Assembly (NCBI GenBank): GCA_033980235.1
Contig: CM067066.1
Coordinates: 27,999,976 to 28,063,975, forward strand
Length of the DNA stretch: 64,000 nt
DNA from: Diadema setosum
Taxonomy: Eukaryota; Echinodermata; Echinoidea; Diadematoida; Diadematidae
Direction: 5' to 3'
This document shows, piece by piece, positions 11,250-23,790 of this stretch. Position numbers and translations under genes: made by a program. How positions within the stretch are numbered: the first letter of the stretch is position 1; every line of letters begins with the position of its first letter. The notes beneath the pieces are model-generated. The model was given only the letters and a program-made list of their open reading frames with translations, was not told the origin of the DNA and ran no database searches.

Positions 11250-11670
11250 AAGGGTGCGTTTGCGCATTTTCCTAAAGCGAACTGTACCGTACTGTACCCA
11301 AGTCAGAGGAGCTCTTGAACGCTTCTAAAGTGTACTGTACTGTCCTGAACTGAGCCATAAATGGACCACTTCTGATGTGCTCCAAAATGGTACCAAAAGC
11401 GTACCAAAACTTCGCATGTGAAGAATGCACGTAACATGCACATAAGTCATCATGCAAAGAGTTCATTCTCTTTGTTCGGGACATCTGTAAGTAGCTTATT
11501 AAAGCACGCCAGGTGAACAACCTTCTTGTTACAAATTGCGTAACCCCTAAAAATAACTCGTGAGGTACACTTTCTCAACAGAGTGCTCGAACACTCCAAA
11601 TCTGGAACAGTTCAGTACGCTTTGGTTCAGTTTGATTTGGTTTGCTTTACGAGTGCTTGAAGGCACCCTA
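11250..11670. mobile_element. hAT-like MITE, ~420 bp
   Basis: The left end AAGGGTGCGTTTGCGCATTT...CTAAAGC is matched in inverted orientation by the right end, whose complement reads TAGGGTGCCTTCAAGCACTC...GTAAAGC. GTACTGTAC-type words recur inside both arms. AGGGTGCGTTT-like termini are common in hAT non-autonomous elements. No transposase frame. The target duplication is unclear. Confidence 0.6.
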
Positions 11671-13467
11671 AGTGTCCCCAAGGATTAAAGGAATGTCCCC
11701 CCCCCCCCCCCCATGTGTATGTTTTGGTAGAATGTGCACACTGCAACCTGAGGTGCAGTGCAGTTGTGGTATGTTGTGATTAGAGCTTGCAAAGTGCCTT
11801 TTCCAACTGGCAGAGGGGTTGCAGGGGGCGTTTATATGAAGAATTCCAAGGAAACAAAAAGTGGTAGATTGTGTTTGTTACACTTTTACAGACATGTTCT
11901 GCCAATGATTGTGATACTTTCCATATGTGAAGAGTGAATTAAGACTCCGTACTATTACTGTACAATGAGAAGGGGGGATGTCAATGTCAATGTCAATGCA
12001 ATCAATGAATTCTTAAGCAATAAGGTAGTGAGAGATGTTGCCTTGAGGGAATTTTGCTTTATTGATATTATAAGCCTTTTTTCTACATTTTTCCTATTAG
12101 GGGATGTCGATGGAGGGAAAGGGTGGGGGTCAATATGACAAAATGATGACACAGATTGCTTGGCTATCTGTTGGGTTAGTGGAGGAAGAAAGTGTTGAGA
12201 CTCTCTCACACAGCACTACATGTAGTATCTCCACAGCTTTGTGCAGTGTTAAAGATTGCACTCGAATTACAGTTGTATAGAAACGTAGTGAGGATTTTTT
12301 TATTGGAGGGTGGTTGGGGTGTTGGTCATCATGCTTTTATGATGGAGGAATGTTTCCAACATCGAAGAGAACTCACATTTTCAAACACTGTACTCTTGCA
12401 ACATATGTTTGACTTCCACAACCTCTAGAATGCATTTCCTAGTGATGATAAGGACAGGATGAGGAGCTTAGAGGATCAGCTTGGGGCTCTTTCACTAAGC
12501 CCTACAATCAATCCTAAGTTCAATTCAACTGATCTTGTGGACAAATTTGGCATCAGTCAGTCCTCAGAAGTTAGGAACTGTTTCACTAATCCATTTGGGA
12601 ACAATTATTTGTGCCCACCTTGCCTCATTCTAGAATACATCGTAAATGTCTATGTATCCTTCTCAACTAGATCTGATCCGAATCTATCCCAACTTTTGGT
12701 TTATTGCTTGGCTTGGTATAGTTCCCATATTAATAGTGAAACAGGGCCCAGGTGTCCTTTCATCTAATTTTTTTGTTGAACAATGTCCTAGGCGGTGTTA
12801 CTAAAGCTGCCTCAGATTAAAACACACCAGTGAACACTCATTGTACATTTCAAGGTTGTATAGCATTTGGCAGCGACCTTTCTAATGTCTAAAAGCTGAT
12901 GCAGAAAGTGTTGTAAGGAGTATGCAATGTGGGTTTTGACATTCATCTTCACAAAATCTATGTTACATATTATGTGTTTTTAAACTATTGAACATGACTT
13001 GTTACGTATACTGGAAAAAACACAACACTTTTTACACTGTCTAACCAGAGCTCACATTGTATATTATTACCCCACCTCATTCCCCCGCCCCCCCCCCCCC
13101 CCGATAAAAATTCAAATTTCATTTACATGCTGCTTCTTCTAAGAAAGTGTACTCAAGTCATAATTCATATTACGTGTACATCTTCTCAGTTACAAGTGTG
13201 ATGCTGTGACCTATTAGATTCCTCTATCTTTAATTACAGATTTTGTTTACATTGCCTATACATCATACATTGTATATTTACTCTAATCATCGATATAATT
13301 GCATACACAACATCCTGATCTATAGGATTCCTCTTTTGCTATTTCTGGCTTGAACCTAACTTGTGGTGACCACTTTGCTTTTGATATCCTCCTAATGCAA
13401 ATGTCATGATGTGGCAGTGTTATTTTTGTCACGGAGGCAACTTGCATGGAGAATGTTAAACTAATCC

Positions 13468-13651
13468 TGGGGTCCGTTTCATGAAAGTCTTATGAGAGAC
13501 TTTTCGTTCATAAGACACACTAATATGAGAGACTTCATTAGATGGACTTTACTTCTCTTTGAAAGTCTCTCATAGCTACATATGAGCAACCTTGGCCATT
13601 CTGAGATTTATGTAAAGACTTTTACATGTTGACTTCATGAAAGGGACCCCT
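13468..13651. mobile_element. MITE with GGGGTCC...TTTCATGAA ends
   Basis: The ends read TGGGGTCCGTTTCATGAAAG and, inverted, CTTCATGAAAGGGACCCC. Internal TCTTATGAGAGACTTT and AAAGTCTCTCATAG form a further fold-back. Length about 180 bp. The ends resemble those of the inner element at 4854-5006, so the two may belong to related families. Confidence 0.7.
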
Positions 13652-16271
13652 GGTCATTGGAAGTCCGGATTTAACAACAAATATTCCTGTCTGCTTGGTG
13701 TCAAAGTGCCCAAAGTGGTGCTGGTGATAAGAAACATGGAAGTTTGCTTTCATATTAACTGGAGGTCCAATGGAGAGGCCTCCGCGCTACGTCCCAGCCA
13801 TATGTGATCAACAGTACTAGCCATCCATAATTCTATTATATATTTGCATGTATAGTGTACATAGCTGATTTCATATTGTGCAGATGATAGGGGGGAAAAT
13901 GGATTTATATTGTTCTGTTCACTTGTGTCATTATCTTTGATAATAAAATATACGAGTTATGAACACTCTAGTCAAAGTACTCAGCAGATGCCAAGGAGGC
14001 CATGCAAATGTCAGTACATCTTCTCCCCATTTTCTTTTATTTCCCCCAAATTCAGTATTGATATTGCTTATGCACTTCTATTACAAAGCATAATATATAT
14101 CTGAATATATCCTACCTCTCAAAAATGTCCTCATTTTTTCCTCTGAATTCTCCCCAATATCTACTAGCCATCAAAGTGTGAAGTGGGTTGATTATTAAGT
14201 AGAAGTCTTGACATGTGCAAGATTTCAATATTTTTTTTTTGTATTTTTTTGTACAGTATTTCCTTACACAGAATTGATTAATAAACACAGTAATAGTAAG
14301 TGGGGTGGTGATTTCAAAATACTTGCAATTCATGGCAAAGGTAGAAATGACATATTATTTTTATACATTCTGTCCAGAGAAGAAGAAAAGTGATTTTCAT
14401 TCTCCAAATTTCTTTGGCAGTACTTAATTTAGAATAAAATGTCTTGGTGTAAAGTGGTTCCATGCTCAGGCATTTTCTTTTTCTTTTTTTTTCTTTTTTA
14501 AATCCAACAGGCTTTGGCTTTGCTTGAAGCGTAATTATTCATTTGTGATACACAAGACATACAAGTCACAATTGTGTTCCTTGGATTGTTTGTAATCAAG
14601 AAAATCAATAAAACATACAAATACAAAAAAAAAATGTGTTTTCTTAATGAATCAAATGTGGAATTAGTCTTGTCAAAAACATACCTACCTTTCTTCATTA
14701 AATTATCATGTAACATGGATTCTTTTTAATCCTACTTCCAGATTTTCAGATGTTGACATTCTCATTTTTTAAAGTAAAGTTGTGGAATTGCCCACTTGGT
14801 TTGAGTACAATGAAGGTGAAGGAACACTTGCTTGTACTTTGTACTCTCATTCATGTTTCTTTCTGAGGCTTGCGTGACTTACTTACGATCTATGCAAGTC
14901 TACCCCATCCTTACAGAGTGGCAATTTTTCCCAAAGAATTTGACATATTATTCCCTGGTATTGGGGTAAACGTTCATGAGTGAGAGCACATGATGAGATT
15001 GGCTCATCACTAACATTGCTTTGGGAACAAGTATGCATTTCATGGGTAAGATATACACAACCTACTGTACATCAAATGCACACATTGACACTTCCTCGAT
15101 GGAATCGTTCACCTGAAACAAGGTTCCAGGTCAGTGTTAGGGAGACTGAGCAGTGGATTCCTTGACTCTTTTGTTTCAGTCTTCAGCAGTGTTTCTTGCC
15201 CTTGGTAGATTGTTCAACCCTTAGACCCTTTCCTAAACTTTTTGTTCTTTTTTTTGTTAACACAGAATTATGTTTGCAATAGAGATTTGTGTACAACATT
15301 TTGAATATGTGATTAAACGACAGTATCATGCTGCATAGTTGAGAGCATAGCATGTATTCATAATTGTTTAAGATCCATGTCTCAGCGTTATTCAGTAATC
15401 AAAATCTGCCTAACCGTTTTGGATGCTAACATTTTTTTTTTTTTTTAAATCACCACTTACATCCAGGTTTCCATTGGTAGTGGTTGGGTGGTGGGGCTTT
15501 TCTGCATATCAAATGTTGGGCGAGCTAAACTTAGCCACACTTCTGATGTCGTTTCATGGCCAACTTTCTTCTTGAATCCATTTCCATGGTTATGTAATGA
15601 TGGTGGTGACCTCATTGAAAAAGCAGAAAGATAAAAAAAAAAGAAGATAGCAATGTAGTTGAATGTGATGTACTAGAATGTAGGTCCTACAGAGTTTTAC
15701 ACACAGACACATAAAGATTACCCTGCTAAAAATGTGTTTATTCCCAATTGAAGTGATATACATAGGCACAAGTCCAGGATATTTGTACAGCAGAACTAGA
15801 GATTGAGAGCTCTGTTATAATGACTATCAAACAAGAATTCTAATTTCCAAAGACATATACCATGCAGGTGCCACTGGCATTTTCTTGACATTGTACGATT
15901 TTATGTTATTTGCACAACTCTGAATGAATGAATGAGGAGTTTGTTGAGATGCTGTTTATTCTTGAAGAGAACTCTGCTTCATGTTCCATAATGTATTCTG
16001 ATCGAATGGAATATGACATTGTACGTGTTTTCTTGTCTTATTTGTGTAAAGCTCGCTTGATTGCTATGGATTTGCTTTGTTTTAGGTCCATCATTTTACC
16101 GAGTTGCTCTGCATAGCTATAAAGTTTGTACACATGGATGAAACTATGGGATATTGGTTCCTTTCACTAGAGGATAAAAAGAGAATATATATTTATATAT
16201 TTGCTGTAGAATATTGTGAAGCATCAGTGTGATGGTCTACAGAAATAGAAAGTTTTGGAGATTTCTGTACC

Positions 16272-16277
16272 AATAAA
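16272..16277 (+). promoter_or_regulatory. Candidate poly(A) signal
   Basis: AATAAA followed within 60 bases by a T-rich and then TG-rich tract. It is the best cleavage/polyadenylation context downstream of the LRP-like gene, but lies 7.5 kb after the stop codon. Confidence 0.35.
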
Positions 16278-16316
16278 ACAACTTTGATTGAGATAAATTT
16301 TATCAGACTTTTATTT

Positions 16317-16317
<1 letters not shown>

Positions 16318-16358
<41 letters not shown>
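16318..16358. repeat. (TG)n microsatellite
   Basis: About 20 uninterrupted TG units. Confidence 0.95.
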
Positions 16359-16359
<1 letters not shown>

Positions 16360-18516
16360 CATGTTTATGTGCATTACATTCACTTCCTTTCCTTCTTCCA
16401 GGTCTGTAGGCCTGCATTCCCACGTGCCCGATCATAATTCATTGTGCAATAAAAACAAAACAAAACATGGATATAAACAAATTCCAACACTTTCATGGAT
16501 AACCAAATACTGGGCAGTATCTTTTACGATCGAATAACAAGAAGAATTAACATGTTTTATGAGTACAGATGCAACCCCACTGAAAAAAAAAAGAAAAAAA
16601 GTATGTGTCTTACAAAAACGTGCTTTCTTAATTACTAAATTACGTATGTGAATCAGATAACTACAATGTTGAATCTGGCATTCAGGCACTTGGAAAAACA
16701 ATAAGAATGCACGTACAACAATACTTGTGACATTTCATAAATACGATGAACTAATGTGTGTAGTGCAACACCCGCTGGTATGGCTTAAATTTTAATGATT
16801 TCTTTTACTTGATTGAAATATGAAATCTACCGCACGAATCCCTCCATCTATAAAAGCGAATTGTTTAAATTGCCCATTTTTTTTTTAGATATACCTAAAT
16901 CCAAAACTATGCATAATATTTATCGCAAAAATTCAACGAAAGAAGAAAAAAGTTGATGATAATGATAATTACCTGATTTAAAAACGAATACAATTTCCAA
17001 ATAGTGAATCTCGGGATTATTCATTTATATCCTACAACGGGTCTTGTGTGAAATAACATGAATTCACAAGGAAGGGAGAATAATGCCCAATGAATACAGA
17101 CCTCATATCCTTCTCAGTTGCGATTTCTACAATGAATTGTTTTGGAAAAAAAAAAGAGAATATTATAGCCCAAATTGAAATTTGTTAGAATTAGTAACGT
17201 ATTTGTTTAGATTTCCTATTTGGCTTTAGAGAATATCACAACACAACGTGCGCGCTACTTACCTTGTTGAGACTCGATACATTTTTACATACAATGGGCA
17301 TCTTCCGGGATTTTCGGGGTGATTAACCACGATATACTTCTCTCGAAATTATTCCATTACGACATACATTGTACATTGAAAAGCCTTGTAGTGGTTTATC
17401 CAAGTTATCCAACTTATTCTAATTTTTATTCATTGATTATTTTGATTTATTGCACGCATTTTCTGAGGTATGTAATTGCTACCTTTTCCTAATCTGTTTG
17501 ATACCATCATCGCGGGCAGTATTAGCCTACATACTAAAATCATATTGGTTGGCGTGATATTCATCTCGGGTTGATCTTTTTTTAATGGAAAGTGTCCATA
17601 CAAGGTATGAATCAGATAACAAATAAAGAGAGAGACAGAGACGGAGAAAAATAAAGTAGGGGAGATGGAGAGAGTGAAATAATAATGAACGAGGAGATGG
17701 AGTCGTTCACACGCCTGTTATAAACTCACAATAAATGTATTCCAGGAAGACTATACACCCCTTGTTATCTTTCGTTAGAGAAAGGGGGTGAGATGAAGAA
17801 AGCAAAATTATTATGGGTCAGGAGATGGAGTTGTTCACACACGCAAATAATACTCGCATTTCATTTTCAAGTCAATTATGCACCCCTTTTTTAGAACTTT
17901 TTTTAAATTATTTGATTTGATTAAGTTGTTCTACATAATATCACACATACATATAACCCAAATATAAATATACAGGATATAACGCCCTACCCAAGAAATA
18001 AGACGATAATTAGAATCATGCAATGTGAGGAACCTTTTAAAAATCAAAGCTTGTATCGTATAGGTCCCTAAATGAGAACGTTAAAGTCTTGTGAAACAAA
18101 CAACATACAGCTATGAGGACGTTGGAAGGAAGGAGCGGGACGTATAGGGGAAACGAGAACAAGAAGGTAGAAAGAAATGAAATAAGAAAAATATAACATA
18201 TAACGAGAATATATTACATCATATACGGAGATAGCCACGTGTAATGCGCATACCAAGATTCCTCTTTACCCTAGCAACACGTGTTTTAGTGATTTCAGAG
18301 AATCGTTCTTCCGGAATCTAATTACTCTCAAAACCAATGGCCATGACGGTTGTCCCTCTCTCTTTCCTAAACAATAAATGCTGTGCAATCCTGTCTTTAT
18401 TGATAATACGATGCCAGAACAATTTGCCACATTTTACAATCCTTTGGTTTTTGTTTTTGTTTTTTTTTGGGTACAAATTGCACTTTGTTGAATTATGAAT
18501 AAATGAATGTATATAT
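16360..18516. other. Intergenic, nothing recognised
   Basis: AT-rich DNA without a supportable gene. A purine-rich stretch (AGAGAGACAGAGACGGAGAA and related) lies near 17620-17710, and two similar GGAGATGGAG...GTTCACAC words occur near 17693 and 17820. Confidence 0.5.
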
Positions 18517-18742
18517 TCTGTGGCCTAGTGGATAAGACTCCCGACTCCCGATCGGAGGACCCGAGTTCGAATCCCGCCCAATGCTTACGTCCTTGGACAA
18601 AATGTTTTTACCCACTATGTCCCTCTCGACCCAGGTGTATAAATGGGTACCTGGCAACGCTGGGGTAATAATAATAGCAGGGCCCTCTGCTAGAGCAGTG
18701 GCAACACTGAAGAGGCTACCCTGGGTAAATATCACCCTGATT
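18517..18742 (+). mobile_element. tRNA-derived SINE, copy 1
   Basis: The head contains RNA polymerase III promoter boxes: A-box-like TGGCCTAGTGGATAAGACTC and B-box GAGTTCGAATCCC. It is followed by a tRNA-unrelated body (GTATAAATGGGTACCTGGCA, then GAAGAGGCTACCCTGGGTAA) and an AAT-type tail. The body is shared with the copies at 31893 and 55701. The tail runs directly into the long AAT/ATT microsatellite. Confidence 0.85.
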
Positions 18743-18766
18743 ATAATAATAATAATAATAATAATA

Positions 18767-18828
<62 letters not shown>

Positions 18829-18902
18829 CATATTTATTGTTATTATTATTATTGTTATTGTTATTATTGTTACTATTATCATCATCATCATCATCATCAT
18901 CA
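18743..18902. repeat. (AAT)n/(ATT)n then (ATC)n microsatellite
   Basis: AAT units are followed by a long ATT block that is its reverse complement, then ATT/GTT/ATC variants. It extends the tail of the SINE at 18517 and could form a hairpin. Confidence 0.9.
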
Positions 18903-21166
18903 TTACTTTTATGTCATTATATATCGCTAAGTCTCACTCTGATCAGAAAGACTATATTGATGTTCGAGATGCAGAAATGAATCGGCAACCAGATTTCCTA
19001 GTCGCTGCCACATACAGTACCAAATCAAATTGGAGAAGATTTTTCTTTTGTACAGGTTAAAGTGTTTTCCTGTGTCCATATTTGTAATATTTTCATCTTT
19101 TTCACCGACAGGCTGTCAAAGATGACGTCACTGTTAGATATAAGATATTCTTTGCAAAAGAGCACGCTTTTCCCCCTTTCCCCTCACATAGCCTGTGCGC
19201 GCGCAAAGACAGACAGTAAGTAAACATATAAATTATGGAGGACACTTCGGTTAACGTCGTGATGGTGGGATGTAGAAAGCATTCCTTACTACTCGTCATG
19301 GTCAGAACATCATTTTCACCTCTCGTCGGAGTCTGTTGTAAGAAGCAGTAGATATTTTAAGCTCTTTCTGACAGAGTCTTTGATCCTTCAATAGCAGGAG
19401 GCTGGGAGAAATTTAGGCGACGTCTCGGGTATGTATACACTTCAACAATGCATCTTTTGATATAGTCTTTCAAACCTGTGGAAATGTAGATGTTGCGATG
19501 ACGAAATGGTCGTAAGTTGTAATGTTAAGTTTTCCATTATTGTTTGTGCGTCTTGGTAAATATATACTTCTGTTTGAATGTATGTGAGAGTGCTTATGTA
19601 TGTGCTGTCAGTATTGAATAATTTGTGTTATCCATCTATATGCGTTTCTATAATGAGTGTTTTTATGTCACCACGAAAAATTCCATGGCTGATGTCTGTT
19701 TGTTTGAACTTGCGTGAATCCTGCAAAGTCTGACAGTTAGATCATGACGCTTTACGTCTTTTTGTGATAATAGGGACGACAGGTAATAGGATCACAATTA
19801 CACTGATTTCTTTTTCCCGTTTTCGTTTGGCTTTAACAATGATTGCGATTGCGTTTGATTTGATTTAATCGGTAATTTCATTCATTCATTCATTTTTCCA
19901 TTTCCAACAGAAACATGTAAACATTTTACAGAAATTGAATCTATAAATTTCATCACGATGCCTATAGAGGATAGGTTTACAAAATATTTCAAGTATACAG
20001 AAATGCTGGAAATGGGGAGGAATGCTAAAGAGCAATGCATATAGGGTACATTCCCCTACACGTAATTGAATGTACAACTTAATATGATTGATATACTGTA
20101 ATACATAAAAAGCAGAAATACTAAAGAAACTGAACCTAACTAAGTCGAAACAAAGACCCTGGACAAATCCCTACACTAACTCGCTGTCATGCAGGAAGAG
20201 AAAGGAAAATGTGTGTGTGTGTGTGTGTGTGTGCGTGTGTGTGTGTGTGTGAAAGAAAGAAAGAAAGAAAGAAAGAAAGAAGGAAAGAAAGAAACTGATT
20301 ACGCGGTGTGAAGATAAAGGATAAAAAGAGGAGCCGCTTGGCATGCAGTGATTGCTTGATTTTAACAGAAAATAAAGTTGGATTTTCCAGTTTCTTACGT
20401 TCTTCCTTTGTATTCATAATGAATAATGTTCTTATATAATAACGTAGATAAATTGCATACATGTCTTTGATGAATGTATTGAACCCTTTGAAAATCAGCG
20501 TCTATAACTGACAGGGCGTCAAACGGACAAAGAGAAAATAAATTGATATCATATCATAATTATATCATAATCATCTTAGGTGAATGTGAAAATCTCAACC
20601 GTAGTATTTTGTTTACCCTAAGATCCTGCAGGTTTTTCTAACTTTGCGAAAAGATCATTCCCCGGGCATAAGGTAGGTTTGAAATAACAGCAGCGAAAGA
20701 CGTTCTTCTTACATGAGAATGTGGAATTACGAACATTTCGCGCATAATGTAATAAGTGTAGAATTGTGGAGGAACGTCATGTCCATTGGATAAAGGCAGT
20801 CGTTTCGAGATGCAATTGAAGGCAATTGTGGATTTTTAAAAAATGCATGAAGTGGTCCTTCAAGTATATCGCTGAAACTTAGATTTTAAATTTCCCGATC
20901 TTTTTCAAGAGCGATCATGCAATGTAAATCCTGCATCACTTTGGATGCAATTTCCATCAAAAAATATGTCTCAGAGAGAGGTTTGCCTAATACTGCGTCA
21001 ACATCATGCCCATCATAGTAGGTCCAACTATTATCATAATAAGCGGCATTGATCTCAACTTTCAATACAGAGTGTGTAGACTGAAAGTATTATGTGGAGG
21101 GTGGGGTGGGTTTTTTTCTCCTCCAATATGCAGATAACTCATAATACTTACTGTATTTTGTTGTAG
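18903..21166. other. Intergenic / upstream region of the GPCR gene
   Basis: No supportable gene. It contains a (CATT)n tract at about 19877-19895, the possible tail of a minus-strand retroelement. At 20211-20295 a (TG)n tract is followed by (GAAA)n. The 5' UTR exons and promoter of the GPCR probably lie here or further upstream, but no core promoter could be fixed. Confidence 0.45.
20211..20295. repeat. (TG)n followed by (GAAA)n
   Basis: About 40 bases of TG/CG alternation, then about 45 bases of GAAA units: alternating purine/pyrimidine DNA joined to a pure purine tract. Confidence 0.95.
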
Positions 21167-21180
21167 TTTAGCAACGAATC

Positions 21181-21484
21181 ATGCGTACAGAAGTAAACCG
21201 TCTGTCGGTGCGACTCCTCACCAGAGCTCTAGTGACGCTGGTCCTTGTGAACTCACGGCGTTTTCCTGGAAACATCGTTGGGGCAACAACATCCACAGCT
21301 GATGAAGAAGACTTTGGGAGGACAGGAGTTACCATCACTGATACCACTACGGCCAATAACCAAGCCGTAATGTCGCAAACTGTGTTCCAGAGTGAAAATC
21401 AGAGCTCGTTTCTCCTGTCCACTCTTACTCAGTTTACGTCCAATAAAAGCGATGTGTTGAGCTCCACGAATCTGTTCCCTCCAG
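21181..21484 (+). CDS. GPCR coding exon 1 (extracellular N-terminus)
   Basis: Encodes residues 1-101. It begins with a modestly hydrophobic stretch (LLTRALVTLVLV) that could be a weak signal peptide or anchor, then a Thr/Ser-rich glycosylatable segment. The donor is CCAG|GTATAT at 21485; the frame ends after one base of a codon. Confidence 0.8.
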
Positions 21485-21964
21485 GTATATATTTTTTAGG
21501 CAATTAAAAGTTGTGAGCCAAGCATATATATATATATTCAGCAGTCTTTTTAATTTTTCAACAGTCTTCTGAACATGGCTGGAGGAATCAAAACTGCTTT
21601 AATGACTTTTTCAACAATGTGCAATATTATTCTGTGTATCTTCTTCGCTACCAATGGCTATACAATCCCTGTTCTTCCAGGGGGCCAACAATGTAATATA
21701 ATACAATTCATGCAATTTAGTTATTGTGTTAGAAATCAGCACACTCAAGATGCTGGCTCAACTTCATCTCATCTTTTTTTTTTTTTTTTTTTTTTTAATG
21801 AACCGTGATTTAAGTCATATAATATTATTTTGAGTAATAGTGTTAGCCTTCGTCACATTCTGTGTCCTTTGTTCATCATTGACCAAAGTGTCTCCTCATT
21901 GTCATTTTTTTCCTTTTAATAACTCATTACACGACATTATTGCGTTTTTATCTGTATTGTCAAC

Positions 21965-22004
<40 letters not shown>

Positions 22005-23687
22005 TGTGTTATCCATTAACTGGCTCTTTTCGTATGCTATCCTTTAATTAGTACAGAAATGGAGTGACGTCTTTTTATTACGACGAAGTACAGACGTGAA
22101 GCATGTTTTCATTGTACACCGAAGTACAGACGTGATCGGTGTCTTTTCAACGTCGAACTATGATATTTGCCATGCGTTATGAATATTATATGTCTGTTCT
22201 TTGTCACATTTTACAAACGTGCCATTTTGCCTGTTATTACCGGATGCGAGAGCACCGTATCCAGCCATTATGAGTGCGGTGTTGTCATATATAATCTCCG
22301 TCTGCAAGTTGGATGAATAAGCACGTTGAATTGAATTGCTACATATCACTGCGCAACTGTAGTCGGGCGACAAAGTTTCACTCGTGTTTATGCATATACA
22401 TTAAAGCAATGTGCAATCACCTACTTACTTATCCACTGTAGTCAATGAAGCAAAAATCCATTACAGTGGCGGATCCAGGCGGGGTCGCACCGGGCGCACG
22501 CCCCCCCCCCCCTTATTTATTTATTTTTTTTTTGTTAAAGCAAAAGAAATAAAAAGAACAAAAAATGGGGAGGGGCGCGTGCGCTCCCCTTTAATTTTTG
22601 TAAATGCGCCCCCTCTTTACTGAATTCCTGGATCCGCCCCTGCATTAGACGTTTCGGACTTCAGTTTGATATTCCTCACCTAACATAATGTCCTGATCAT
22701 CCACATTCCAGAACTTTTCTCAAGTGATACTGAAATATCAAGCAGCACATAATCTTGAAGAGAGTTCTGCATATACATTCAATTCAAACTCAGTGTACGG
22801 AATACAATGATCGTATAATGTAGTGATATTGCATGAAACTTGCACACAATAATAAATGTTGAAACGTAAAGTCATAATAACGAATACAAGAGATGAAAAA
22901 CGTCATTGGTGCAACATGTACATGTATTTCACTTTTTACATCTAATCGAAGTCAAAATAGGTAAGATGTCAAATATGTTTCAACTATTCTTCACTTTTTC
23001 ACACATATTGTATTGACTTCAACATTTTTTTCATAGAATGTCTTCATTATATTGAAAACATTATAACATGCGAAACGCATTTCACAAGTGTTGCTTTTCT
23101 CACGCAATATAGCTGAAATATACGAAGCGTTGAATGCATCACTGAACGTTTCTACCTATATAAAGGGACTAAAAGTGTGAAATTAGATATTTTCGATATT
23201 GCATTCATTTCACAACTATGGTTTTGATTATTTTCTTTGTTTTTTTTTTCAGCTGCTTCAATCTCAAATTCTTCGAGTTGATAAAACGGATATATCGGTT
23301 TTGCATTTAAACTCTTCATATCTACATAGCTATGTTCTTATTTCATTTTGTTCGAAAACGCGTACACAAATTCTGCAACAATTTCCAATGTTGATGTTTC
23401 ACAATTAGTTTTGACAAAACTATCTAAATGATATATAGAGCTTTCGATATAAAGGAGTTTAGAGATCATCATAGAATAATGATAGAAAAAACAAATTGTC
23501 ATCTTTACACGAGAATCCGATATCCGACAAACTAGATACGGTAAATTATCGTCGTCTTTACAACGTTTTCTATAATAGCCGCGTCTTCTTCTGTCTATTG
23601 CACCAAATCTTAAAGTATGTGAGGATTCAAACGCATTATCAGTTATTCAGATAAAATTAGGTATTCAGGCAAAAACCGTGATCATAC

Positions 23688-23725
<38 letters not shown>

Positions 23726-23751
23726 TGTACACGTCGATGAATTCTCGAGAC

Positions 23752-23790
<39 letters not shown>

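Larger units (their letters stand above)
8735..16300 (+). other. Candidate long 3' UTR / downstream region of LRP-like gene
   Basis: No exon or conserved reading frame is found in these 7.5 kb. Candidate poly(A) signals AATAAA occur at 10613, 13942, 14607 and 16272; none lies in the first 1.8 kb after the stop codon. The last one is followed by TTTTATTTTG and a TG-rich tract, a good downstream element, so the 3' UTR could extend to about 16.3 kb. Poly-C runs lie near 9643, 11095, 11698 and 13086. Two MITE-like elements are annotated separately. Confidence 0.4.

Noticed and set aside
18517..18590. tRNA gene
   Set aside because: A and B boxes are present, but the acceptor stem is not intact and the same body follows in other copies; it is a SINE head.
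18493..18903. Long open frames rich in Ile/Met on both strands
   Set aside because: They are translations of the AAT/ATT microsatellite and the SINE next to it.
22411..22623. 70-codon open frame with Gly-Arg-Thr-Pro-rich start
   Set aside because: It lies within MITE copy 1 and reflects its GC-rich arm and poly-C run.
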